Assembly: GCA_016706255.1 (NCBI GenBank)
Contig: JADJJZ010000006.1
Span: 310,001-374,000 of the forward strand
Reading direction: 5' to 3'
Source: Bacteroidota bacterium
Lineage (GTDB): Bacteria > Bacteroidota > Bacteroidia > Chitinophagales > BACL12
Length of the DNA stretch: 64,000 nucleotides
The translations under genes were made by a program, and so were the position numbers. The notes beneath the pieces are model-generated. The model worked only from the letters and a program-made list of their open reading frames with translations, was not told where the DNA came from and ran no database searches. Below are positions 44,609 to 52,686 of this stretch, one piece after another. How positions within the stretch are numbered: the first letter of the stretch is position 1; the number at the start of each line of letters is the position of its first letter.

Positions 44609-45991
44609 ATGAAAAAGCTGCTATGTATTCTTATACCTGTCATTTTAGCTACAGGTGCTCAGGCTCAATTGGAACAATCGTCGTTTGGTGCTACAGGAAG
44701 AGGAGGAACTGCCACTTCGTTTGTTACTGATTATCAAGCACTTGGAATTAATCCTGCCAACCTTGGGTTTCAAACAAAGTATGCTTTTTCGTTAGGTATT
44801 GCCGAGTTGGGTTATGGCATTTATTCTGAAGCACTGGTAAAAGATGATGTGCGGGCTATTTTGTTTAATAATGAAGATTCCATAACTGCTGCTCAGTCGG
44901 AAATGTTGGCGCAGGCTTTTTTAAACGAGGGAATACAATTTAATGTGGATGTTATGGCAGTTGGGTTTAGTTTAAGAGTGCCAAAATTTGGTACACTTGC
45001 TTTTAGTGTAACCGGACATGCCGCATATAACTCCAAATTTGATGGAGAAGCGGCAAATATCATTTTTGAAGGATATGATTATGCGGGTTATTTTGATACC
45101 GTAATTGTTACACCAACAGAAATTTACGGTGTAGCATATGAGCCGTTAAGTTTATCGGAATTATTTGGTGATTCTGAATTTAAATTTGATGTAAATACTT
45201 CATTTAATTTCGGTTACGGATTAAAATTATTTGGTTCAGAAGAAACAATAAGTGCTTATGCCGGAATCGGATTTAAATATATTTTAGGATATGGATATCT
45301 CGATATGCATTCCGATGGCTCAACTATTACAGGCATTAGTGCATTGGGTTTAGATATTTTAGATTTAGAAGCAGGAATAACATCTCCAATAACAGCAAGT
45401 GCAGCAGAACCTGTAGGGCGCGGAACCGGCTGGGATTTCGGCTTTAGTGTAAAAGTTCGTGATGCCCTTACTGCAAGTGCTTCAATTGTAGATATCGGTA
45501 AAATGAAATACACTGCCAACGTTTTACAAATAAATGATGTTGTTTTAGATACCGTTTCATTTAGTGGCGTAACATCTACCGACCCGATTCAAATTATCAG
45601 CGATATGCTGAATCAACAGGATTTAATTGAATATTCAGGATTAAGCGAATTTGAAGTGAGTTTGCCAACAAAATTGCGTTTAGGGGCTTCATTAAAAATA
45701 AATGATTTGTTAGATGTTGGGTTAGATGCCGTTTTTCCTATGAATGAAGTAGCAGGTGCTATTGAAACACCTGTTATCGGCGTAGGTGCACAATTAACCT
45801 TGTTCGAAATATTAAATTTATCTGCAGGTTTATCAGCAGGTGGCGGATATGCCTATAATGTTCCTGCAGGTATCGGTCTCGATTTTAAAATTTGGGAAAT
45901 TGGTGTAGCCACACGCGATGCTTTAACCTGGTTTGGCGAAACAAGTCCGAATGTTTCAATGGCAATTGGTGTACTCCGATTTAAAATTTAA
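44609..45991 (+). CDS. DUF5723 family outer-membrane-type protein
   Basis: 460 residues. Signal peptide (MKKLLCILIPVILATGAQAQ), then FGATGRGGTATSFVTDYQALGINPANLGF, the N-terminal pattern of DUF5723/FadL-like barrel proteins. Repeated amphipathic strands with aromatic ends continue to the C-terminal LRFKI, as in outer-membrane beta barrels. The role is unknown; related barrels carry hydrophobic compounds or belong to surface systems. It stands alone. Confidence 0.82.
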   Translation: MKKLLCILIPVILATGAQAQLEQSSFGATGRGGTATSFVTDYQALGINPANLGFQTKYAFSLGIAELGYGIYSEALVKDDVRAILFNNEDSITAAQSEMLAQAFLNEGIQFNVDVMAVGFSLRVPKFGTLAFSVTGHAAYNSKFDGEAANIIFEGYDYAGYFDTVIVTPTEIYGVAYEPLSLSELFGDSEFKFDVNTSFNFGYGLKLFGSEETISAYAGIGFKYILGYGYLDMHSDGSTITGISALGLDILDLEAGITSPITASAAEPVGRGTGWDFGFSVKVRDALTASASIVDIGKMKYTANVLQINDVVLDTVSFSGVTSTDPIQIISDMLNQQDLIEYSGLSEFEVSLPTKLRLGASLKINDLLDVGLDAVFPMNEVAGAIETPVIGVGAQLTLFEILNLSAGLSAGGGYAYNVPAGIGLDFKIWEIGVATRDALTWFGETSPNVSMAIGVLRFKI

Positions 45992-46031
45992 TTCAATCAC
46001 CACCACATATTTAATTTTAGCAGATGTTCGC

Positions 46032-46200
46032 TAGAACTCATCTCAAAAATAGGTTTGTTTTAGTATTTTCAAGTATTCGCTCTTTAGCCGAGGCGCTTTA
46101 AGCAGCCCATACTGGAAGTAGTACGGGCAATTAAAGCAACGAAGGATAAAGAGCGAAGACGCAGAAAAGATGCCAAAGGTATTTTTGAGATGAGTTCTAA
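46032..46200. mobile_element. MITE-like element with 20-bp perfect terminal inverted repeats
   Basis: 169 bp bounded by TAGAACTCATCTCAAAAATA (46032-46051) and its exact reverse complement (46181-46200). Nested inner inverted repeats (46078-46086 with 46147-46155; 46095-46101 with 46131-46137) allow one long hairpin. No reading frame. The outermost TA at each end could be a TA target duplication. A truncated second copy lies at 46493-46577. Confidence 0.8.
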
Positions 46201-46492
46201 CAAAAAGTAAACTGCATCATGCAGAAAATAATCGCCTGAAACATGATTTATATAACAAAAATTATGTTACACGATTTCACTTATTAAATTAAACGAATAA
46301 TAAATTGGAGCAGCAACATTATCCTACTAATTTACTTCAGTACCGGCTATCCATTCCAACTCCTCGTCCGCCCCAATTGCTATCGCGGGCGGAACTGCGG
46401 GGTTTCCATTTCTATCCGGGCTACCAGAACATTTTCAGACATAAATAGGCTATTTTTAAAATGCTCAAACATCAACATATCAGTTAAAAAAT
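46201..46492. other. Gene-free stretch between the MITE-like element and its partial copy
   Basis: AT-rich and without a coding frame, apart from the G/C-rich repeat at 46343-46425. Confidence 0.6.
46343..46425 (-). repeat. G/C-rich REP-like intergenic repeat
   Basis: On the minus strand it opens with GTAGCCCGGATAGAAATGGA and goes on to CCCGCGATAGCAATTGGGGC and GGAATGGATAGCC. The first part resembles the fragment at 26798-26817. It stands out from its AT-rich surroundings. Confidence 0.6.
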
Positions 46493-46577
46493 TAGAACTC
46501 ATCTCAAAAATAGGTTTGTGTTAGTATTTTCAAGTATTCGCTCTTTAGCCGAGGCGCTTGAAGCAGCCCATACTGGA
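46493..46577 (+). mobile_element. Truncated copy of the MITE-like element
   Basis: 85 bp that match 46032-46116 at all but two positions and then stop abruptly (after TACTGGA), so the right half and its inverted repeat are missing. Confidence 0.85.
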
Positions 46578-46616
46578 GGAAATTACTGATAGTATTAATA
46601 AAACTAATTTATCAAA

Positions 46617-47526
46617 TTAAAATGAGATTTTCCTAGAATACACTTTTTCATTTTGACGTAATGTTACAATGTAAATCCCATCAGGAAATTGAGCTATATC
46701 AATTATTTCAGAATTACTTCCTAGCTGACTTTTGAAAACTATTCTGCCTGTGGCATCATAAATAGATAACAAGGTATTCGAATAGAGTCTAGTCTGAACA
46801 TACAACTTTTTATCAAAGCTATAAACTACAGCATCTAAAGTGTTTTCGTAATTATTTATTTCAACATAGCTTACTGTATCTCCTGCAACTATTGGATAAT
46901 TCGGCTGCATTTCGTAAGCGTAATCTTTAACTACTAAAGTTCGACCTTCATCTTTTACATCACACCTAATCCATCCGAAATGCATTTCGTCATCGTTTCC
47001 TATAAATTTTATCCCCAAATAATGATCAATAATATCGGGCAAATCAGGACCATACCATTCACAATAAAAACAAGACCTAATATTTGCACCTGAAGTTAAA
47101 ATAATCTCGGATAGCTAAAATTTGAGACGCCAGTTATGCCATTCTAATTTATCCGAAATGATTGAATTTGAATTTAATGCGGAAGGGAAATACCTTAAAA
47201 TCCACCGTAATCGTATTTATAATTAATAGATTTTCCAGCAATTGAATTAGTTTCAAATTAATGGCCCAACCAAAATATCCTTGTCGAGACCATGTTGAAG
47301 AAAAATATACATGATAAAATGTAAAAGAATTGTTGACTACTGCATAGTCATAGGTGCCACTTATATCAATATCAAAATAAGCTCCCTCTCCAGCTGCATC
47401 AAAAATGGTATCTGGATTAACATCGGTATAAACAACTTGAGAATCCAACCTTTGATTCAAAAGTAAAAAAGCCCCAGACAATAAGGAATAATTTCTAAAC
47501 TTACTTTCTAAATTATCAATTTTCAT
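46617..47526 (-). pseudogene. Decayed paralogue of the type IX secreted protein at 48079-48984
   Basis: The N-terminal frame (47526-47149) gives SQVVYTDVNPDTIFDAAGEG, matching NQVVYVDIDPDIILDTPGEQ in the intact copy. The homology then moves to another frame (NSIAGKSINYKYDY), to a third (RYFPSALNSNSIISDKLEW, against YYPYALSNSEIIGDDLQF), meets a TAG after WRLKF, and continues in frame as NIRSCFYCEWYG and DIIDHYLGIKF to a full type IX C-terminus (VTLRQNEKVYSRKISF). At least two frameshifts and one stop break it, so no working protein is expected. Confidence 0.85.
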
Positions 47527-47532
47527 TTAGCG

Positions 47533-47978
47533 CTAAATTTTAATTAACGTTTTATGTAAAGTATTACCTCCAGGTAGCATTACATCTATAAAGTAATAAC
47601 CGCTTGGTATACCCATTATGTTTATTGCTTCATCAAATTTAACATTTTTCACTATACCTTTGTCTACCTTAGGTTACAAAATTAACATGAACTCCATAAT
47701 TATCGCCTCATATATTAAGCATTTAATTTAATTGCTCAAGTCGAAAATATAGGTTATTGGATTGTAAATCATTTTTGATAGTTTCTTCAACAGAATTAGC
47801 ATATGGATAATAAATGGTTTGCGAAGAATAATATCCATAATGTTTAAGTCCGGCTAAGGTTAAATTATCATTAACAACAATTGCACATAAATCCTGCAAT
47901 GTCCAAAACGACTACCATAGAGTAACCTTATAAAAATAAATAGGCTTTTAGTTTTAGATATCTGTTTGGGGTTGTCAT
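47533..47978 (-). pseudogene. Second decayed paralogue fragment
   Basis: From ATG 47976-47978 it starts MTTPNRYLKLKAY, nearly the same as the intact gene's first residues, then loses a large internal part. Pieces recognisable in other frames are LTLAGLKHYGYYSSQTIYYP (against LELAGLKHYVYYWSQNFYYP) and a sorting-domain end MGIPSGYYFIDVMLPGGNT to KTLIKI, with the stop at 47533-47535. It is a deleted and frameshifted copy. Confidence 0.8.
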
Positions 47979-47991
47979 AGTTTAATATCGT

Positions 47992-48077
47992 TTAAATCAC
48001 TGCATATTTAATTTTCGCTTCTTCCCGCGAGCAGGAATTATAGTGCCACCATTCGGTTGATAATTAACATATGCCGG
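47992..48077 (-). pseudogene. Remnant of the 3' end of the D-Ala-D-Ala dipeptidase gene
   Basis: About 27 codons matching the last part of the intact gene at 48998-49717: TEWWHYNSCSREEAKIKYAVI and the stop. It lies before the decayed copy in the same order as the intact pair, so a block holding the dipeptidase 3' end and the secreted-protein gene was duplicated. Confidence 0.85.
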
Positions 48078-48078
48078 T

Positions 48079-48984
48079 TTAATTAATAATAATTTTTTTT
48101 GAACGGATATCATTTTCATTTTTAAAAACCACAAGATATGCTCCGGTAGCAACATTTTGCAAATCAAATTCTACTGAACCGGTTTTAACTTCTTTATTTA
48201 AAATTATACCGCCATTTAAATTGTAAATACTTACATCACAATTTTTATTTAAATTAGAGATATATACTTTTTTATTTTCACAATACACTACCGGCTCAAT
48301 TTTTCCCGCCTGTGTCGACAGGCCAACATAATGTGCTGTATCACCGGCTAATATTGGGTTGTCAGGCGTCAGCTCGTATGCGTAATCTTTAATAATCATT
48401 GTTCGGCCTTCGTCCAATACATCACAGCGCATCCAACCATAATGGAAATCACCTCCATCATTTTTTAATTTAAATCCAAGGTACTTGTTAACTGATTCGG
48501 CTGTAAAATAATTATACCAATAACAATGATTACAAAAGAATAAATTGGTGTGATCTTGATAATAGGTTCGCTCAGCTATTGCCTGAAAAGATGCAGCATT
48601 AAATTGCAAGTCATCACCAATTATTTCGCTATTTGATAATGCATAAGGATAATAAAAATTTTGCGACCAGTAATAAACATAATGTTTTAATCCTGCAAGT
48701 TCTAATTTTTCATCTGGTAGGTAAACAACTAAATCCTGCCTTGTCCAATACGACCACCAAGGTGTAGCCATATAAAAGTCAAAAGAGGAATTAAAAAAAG
48801 AAATATCATCAGCACCATTACCATCAATATCTAAAGTAAATTGTTCTCCGGGTGTGTCGAGAATAATATCCGGGTCAATATCAACGTAAACAACCTGATT
48901 AAACCCTGTTGCCCCGTTAAACAAAAAAGCCGTAGAAAAAAGTGAATAGGCTTTTAGTTTTTGATATCTGTTTGGGGTTGTCAT
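48079..48984 (-). CDS. Secreted protein of unknown function with type IX sorting domain
   Basis: 301 residues. A signal-like hydrophobic stretch (about 9-30), then VVYVDIDPDIILDTPGEQFT and LDIDGNGADDISFF, an aromatic-rich middle with a CNHCYWYNYF motif, HYGWMRCDVLDEGRTMIIKD and a type IX sorting domain (YISNLNKNCDVSIYNLNGGI to KKIIIN). No named family is recognised. The pattern DIDGNGxxD resembles calcium-binding loops. It is the only intact member of a local family of three; the two decayed copies lie downstream. The start is 13 bp after the dipeptidase gene. Confidence 0.8.
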   Translation of the reverse strand: MTTPNRYQKLKAYSLFSTAFLFNGATGFNQVVYVDIDPDIILDTPGEQFTLDIDGNGADDISFFNSSFDFYMATPWWSYWTRQDLVVYLPDEKLELAGLKHYVYYWSQNFYYPYALSNSEIIGDDLQFNAASFQAIAERTYYQDHTNLFFCNHCYWYNYFTAESVNKYLGFKLKNDGGDFHYGWMRCDVLDEGRTMIIKDYAYELTPDNPILAGDTAHYVGLSTQAGKIEPVVYCENKKVYISNLNKNCDVSIYNLNGGIILNKEVKTGSVEFDLQNVATGAYLVVFKNENDIRSKKIIIN

Positions 48985-48997
48985 AGTTTTATATATT

Positions 48998-49717
48998 TTA
49001 AATTACCGCATATTTAATTTTCGCTTCTTCCCGCGAGCAGGAATTATAATGCCACCATTCGGCAGGTAATTGTCGGAAGCCGGCTTTTTGCATAACGCTG
49101 CGTAATATTTTTCTGTTGTCAATTTGTTGTTGTGTAAGCAAACCTTCCTGCAACATTTTATATTCCAGTTGTGGTTCTGCTGCTTCGCCAAAAAAATCAA
49201 ATGGTGTTCCCATGTCTAAAGGGTTGCCATTTTTTTCAGCCAGCGACATATCAATGGCTGCACCGTAGTTATGTATACTTCCGTTTTTGGGGTTAGATAA
49301 ATATTTTTCTTTTTGCCCCGGTGGCAGATCCAAAATTTCCCACATTTTATATTGAATACTCAAAGGCCTAACCGCATCATAAATTATAAAGGTGAGGTTG
49401 GGATGTGTTTCCTGCAAAAACTGATAAGCTGCTTTTAATTTTTCCACTACATCTTTTTGCAGATAAGCATTCGTTAAATCACCATATACATCGGCATGTA
49501 AAAAGTTGTCGGTGGTAGAATATTTTAATTCAACCTGAATTTCGGGTATTACCGACTGCACATTTACCAATCCTGCTGCCTGAAGCGATTTTTCCAAGGT
49601 GGAATCGACTCCTTTTGAGGCTTTAATTTCAGGGTTGGACTTTTCCGGTGCAGCATCCTGTTGATTGCACCCAAAAAGTAGAATAACCACCCCTGCCAAA
49701 ATCGCCGGTAACTTCAT
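48998..49717 (-). CDS. D-alanyl-D-alanine dipeptidase-like M15 metallopeptidase, lipoprotein
   Basis: 239 residues. Lipoprotein signal MKLPAILAGVVILLFGC. The M15 motifs are SIHNYGAAIDMSLAE (SxHxxGxAxD, zinc His and Asp), FIIYDAVRPLSIQYKM and the C-terminal EWWHYN (catalytic Glu and third zinc ligand). VanX/DdpX-type enzymes split D-Ala-D-Ala dipeptide; the exported lipoprotein form suggests cell-wall peptide recycling rather than glycopeptide resistance, and no van genes are nearby. A copy of its 3' end was duplicated at 47992-48077. Confidence 0.9.
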   Translation of the reverse strand: MKLPAILAGVVILLFGCNQQDAAPEKSNPEIKASKGVDSTLEKSLQAAGLVNVQSVIPEIQVELKYSTTDNFLHADVYGDLTNAYLQKDVVEKLKAAYQFLQETHPNLTFIIYDAVRPLSIQYKMWEILDLPPGQKEKYLSNPKNGSIHNYGAAIDMSLAEKNGNPLDMGTPFDFFGEAAEPQLEYKMLQEGLLTQQQIDNRKILRSVMQKAGFRQLPAEWWHYNSCSREEAKIKYAVI

Positions 49718-49874
49718 CCGGTAAATGTATTAAATATCATTAGAACTCAACCTTTTAACCGAACCGTTTTTTATCGCCGGGATAAAATAATTGCAGATTT
49801 TTTAATGTATTTTTAATTAGACAGTTTTTACGAAATTCCACCCGAAATGCGAGTTTTAGCCTACACAAACCAAA

Positions 49875-49942
49875 CCTTTACGCCAGGGGTTAAACTTTTT
49901 TGCATTCCGCGTAAGGTTAACCCCTACTTTTTTCTTTTTTTA
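49875..49942 (+). promoter_or_regulatory. Attenuator-like leader of the ATP synthase operon
   Basis: Two interleaved inverted repeats: CCTTTACGC (49875-49883) with GCGTAAGG (49909-49916), and GGGGTTAA (49886-49893) with TTAACCCC (49917-49924). They cannot easily form together. The second is followed by TACTTTTTTCTTTTTTT, so it could act as a terminator and the first as antiterminator. It lies about 50 bp before the atpB start. The reading as a switch is inference. Confidence 0.45.
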
Positions 49943-49989
49943 GTATTGAAGCCTTACCTTTGCGGCGAAATTCAAAATTTATCACTATC

Positions 49990-51132
49990 GTGAAGTCGTC
50001 AAACAAGGTTTTATCGTCGGTTATACTGGGCTTGGTAATGCTAATGGCAGGGCAGGTTTCAGCGGCCTCAGAGGGGGAATATGATGCCAAGGAGTTCGCT
50101 ATGCACCACGTAGCCGATTCACATGAATGGCATATTGTGGGTGGTTTAACCATTCCGCTGCCTTGTATCGTAATTCACGATGGCTTAAATGTATTTTTAA
50201 GCAACAAAATGCCGGCTGCTCACCACGGTGAAGCTACAGAAGTTGCTGAAGATGAGCATGTTACAGATACAATTGTAAGCAATCATACCGACCATGCTGC
50301 CGTAGTTAGTCATGACCACGAAACGTATAATGGGTTTTATTACAGCGAAAGCGGACGAATTGTGCATGAAGATGGTGGTTTTACCCTCGATTTATCGATA
50401 ACCAAAAACGTGGCTACCTTATTAATAGTGTCACTCATTATGTTTTTGGTATTTACCTCTGTTGCTAAAGCTTACAAACGCCGTGAAGGTGAAGCGCCAA
50501 AAGGTTTACAGAGTTTTATGGAACCACTTATTTTATTTGTTCGCGACGAGGTTGTGCGACCAAACCTTGGTAAAAAGTCGGATAAATATTTACCTTATTT
50601 ACTTACCGTTTTCTTTTTTATATGGATTTCGAATATGATGGGTTTAATTCCGCTGATTTCGAATCCGAACTTATCCGGAAATATCGCAGTAACCTGTGCT
50701 TTGGCATTGATTACCTTCCTGATAACCAATTTACATGCGAATAAATATTACTGGGGTCATATTTTTAACCCGCCCGGAGTACCTGGTTTTGTGAAAGTGA
50801 TTTTAGTGCCGATTGAAATTGCAGGTATATTTATTAAGCCTGTTGCCTTAATGATTCGTTTGTTTGCGAACATTACTGCGGGACATATCATTATCATCAG
50901 CTTAGTAGGTCTCATTTTCGTATTCGGAAATGCAGGTGAAAACTTAGGTGGTGGTTTAGGCGGTGCAGCAGTTGCTGTTCCATTTGCGTTGTTCATGAGT
51001 GTGCTTGAATTGCTGGTAGCATTTTTACAGGCTTTCATTTTCACCATGTTGAGCGCATTATTTATTTCACTTGCTCAGGAAGATCATCATCATGATGACC
51101 ATGCCGAACATGCAAGTGCAGCACATCATTGA
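49990..51132 (+). CDS. atpB: ATP synthase F0 subunit a
   Basis: 380 residues from GTG 49990, where a signal-like hydrophobic stretch starts (KSSNKVLSSVILGLVMLMAG); the frame is open a little further upstream to a TTG, which is less likely. The N-terminal domain is His- and acid-rich (HHVADSHEWH, NHTDHAAVVSHDHE), then five or so membrane helices with the key Arg in LMIRLFANITAGH and the C-terminal LELLVAFLQAFIFTMLSALF. The tail EDHHHDDHAEHASAAHH is strongly His-rich. It forms the proton half-channels facing the c-ring. The length is typical of Bacteroidota and longer than in E. coli. Confidence 0.94.
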   Translation: MKSSNKVLSSVILGLVMLMAGQVSAASEGEYDAKEFAMHHVADSHEWHIVGGLTIPLPCIVIHDGLNVFLSNKMPAAHHGEATEVAEDEHVTDTIVSNHTDHAAVVSHDHETYNGFYYSESGRIVHEDGGFTLDLSITKNVATLLIVSLIMFLVFTSVAKAYKRREGEAPKGLQSFMEPLILFVRDEVVRPNLGKKSDKYLPYLLTVFFFIWISNMMGLIPLISNPNLSGNIAVTCALALITFLITNLHANKYYWGHIFNPPGVPGFVKVILVPIEIAGIFIKPVALMIRLFANITAGHIIIISLVGLIFVFGNAGENLGGGLGGAAVAVPFALFMSVLELLVAFLQAFIFTMLSALFISLAQEDHHHDDHAEHASAAHH

Positions 51133-51163
51133 TTATTATTATTAACTATTATAAAACAGTAAC

Positions 51164-51406
51164 ATGGATTTATTAACTATTATGCAGGCAGCAGCAGAAC
51201 CTGTTAAAGGTATTGCAGCAATTGGTGCCGGTTTAGCAGCTATTGGAGCTGGTATCGGTGTAGGCCGTATCGGCGGTAGCGCTCTTGAGTCAATGGCTCG
51301 TCAACCGGAAGTTCTCGGCGAAATCAGAACTAACATGATTATCGCTGCAGCACTCGTTGAAGGGGTTGCACTCTTCGCAGTAGTTGTTGCCCTTATGCAA
51401 GGGTAA
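51164..51406 (+). CDS. atpE: ATP synthase F0 subunit c
   Basis: 80 residues, two helices. The first has the GAGLAAIGAGIGVGRIG glycine repeat; the loop is RQPE; the second helix holds the proton-binding E66 in AAALVEGVALFAVV. The proteolipid forms the rotating ring. A strong terminator hairpin directly behind the gene would give more atpE message than message for the later genes. Confidence 0.96.
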   Translation: MDLLTIMQAAAEPVKGIAAIGAGLAAIGAGIGVGRIGGSALESMARQPEVLGEIRTNMIIAAALVEGVALFAVVVALMQG

Positions 51407-51414
51407 AAAAAATT

Positions 51415-51450
51415 AAAATCAGTAGCAACGGTTGGTTGCTGCTGATTTTT
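51415..51450 (+). terminator. Intrinsic terminator or attenuator between atpE and atpF
   Basis: A 15-bp stem with one G-U pair (51415-51429 with 51435-51449), a 5-nt loop and a T run. It lies 9 bp after the atpE stop inside the operon. Confidence 0.85.
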
Positions 51451-51502
51451 TACAGTGAAAATTAAAAGGTTATTCCTGGAATAACCCATCAAAAAATAGA
51501 AT

Positions 51503-52024
51503 ATGACAACAATGACACTTTTAGGTGCTTTCGACATTATTACACCGGATCCGGGTTTATTTATCTGGACTGTTTTGGTGTTTCTTATCTTATTATGGTT
51601 GTTAAACAAATTTGCATTCGGACCAATAAAAGATGCATTAAAAAAACGTGAAGAAGGTATTTCTGATGCATTACATCAGGCGCAAAAAGCACGTGAAGAA
51701 ATGGCGAACATGAAAGCCGATAATGAAAAAATTCTGAACGAAGCCCGTGAAGAAAGAAGCAGAATGTTGCGTGAGGCAAAAGATGCCAAAGACCAGATTA
51801 TCACCGAAGCACGCGAAAAAGCAAATGCTGAATACAATCGTATTGTTGATGAAGCAAAAGGCGCTATCAATAACCAAAAAATGGCCGCTTTAATTGAAAT
51901 CAAAAATAACGTTGGAAATATGGTGTTGGAAGTTTCTGAAAAAATACTGAGAAGAGAATTAGATAACAAAGCGGATCAGGAACAATACATCAAACAATTA
52001 GTAGAAGAAATTAAAGTAAAATAA
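51503..52024 (+). CDS. atpF: ATP synthase F0 subunit b
   Basis: 173 residues: a short N-terminal membrane helix (GLFIWTVLVFLILLWLLNKF) then a long charged helix of dimer-stalk type (ALKKREEGISDALHQAQKAR onwards). It links F0 to the alpha/delta part as stator. The length and pattern are normal. Confidence 0.95.
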   Translation: MTTMTLLGAFDIITPDPGLFIWTVLVFLILLWLLNKFAFGPIKDALKKREEGISDALHQAQKAREEMANMKADNEKILNEAREERSRMLREAKDAKDQIITEAREKANAEYNRIVDEAKGAINNQKMAALIEIKNNVGNMVLEVSEKILRRELDNKADQEQYIKQLVEEIKVK

Positions 52025-52063
52025 TTATTGCCGGCCTTTGGCTTTCAATAAAAAACTGTATCC

Positions 52064-52624
52064 ATGTCATCAACAAAATTAGCAACACGATACGCAAAAT
52101 CAATACTCGACTTTGCCAAAGAAAAAGGCAAGATGTCGGAGGTATTGGCTGATATGCGTATGTTAAATACCGCTATCGACAACAATCGTGAATTTTACAT
52201 GATGTTGAAAAGCCCGATTGTAAATGGCGACAAAAAGATGGCAGTTGTTTTAAATGTGTTTCACGATAAAATTACCGATATCACCGAAAATTTTATCGGC
52301 ATATTGATGCGTAAAAACCGTGAATCACATTTACCGGAAATTATTGATGCATTTATCGCTCAATACAATGCATTTATGCATATTACTCCGGTTAATATAA
52401 CAACCGCACATCCTATTTCTGATGATGTTCAAAAAACATTGTTGGCGAAATTAAAATCAACAGTTGGATTAGAACAAATTGAATTAACTACCACAATCGA
52501 CGAAAGTTTAATTGGTGGTTATATTTTACACTGGGACGATAAAATGATTGATAATTCTATTTCACGTGGCCTGGCTATTTTGAAAGATGAATTTGATAAC
52601 AACGATTACGTTCGCAAATTTTAA
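52064..52624 (+). CDS. atpH: ATP synthase F1 subunit delta
   Basis: 186 residues; begins STKLATRYAKSILDFAKEKG, the family's N-terminal helix, and ends with IDESLIGGYILHWDDKMIDN, close to the conserved GG segment before the C-terminus. It joins the stator b-dimer to the alpha subunits. It lies 39 bp after atpF and 62 bp before atpA. Confidence 0.94.
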   Translation: MSSTKLATRYAKSILDFAKEKGKMSEVLADMRMLNTAIDNNREFYMMLKSPIVNGDKKMAVVLNVFHDKITDITENFIGILMRKNRESHLPEIIDAFIAQYNAFMHITPVNITTAHPISDDVQKTLLAKLKSTVGLEQIELTTTIDESLIGGYILHWDDKMIDNSISRGLAILKDEFDNNDYVRKF

Positions 52625-52686
52625 ATTGGAATTTTTTACTGCAGCAATGCAGATTTAATAAATAATAAAATTAAAAATACAGAATC

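Noticed and set aside
49875..49924. H-type pseudoknot in the atp leader
   Set aside because: The second arms of the two stems are adjacent without a linker, so the loop needed to cross the first 8-bp stem is missing. Mutually exclusive stems are the better reading.
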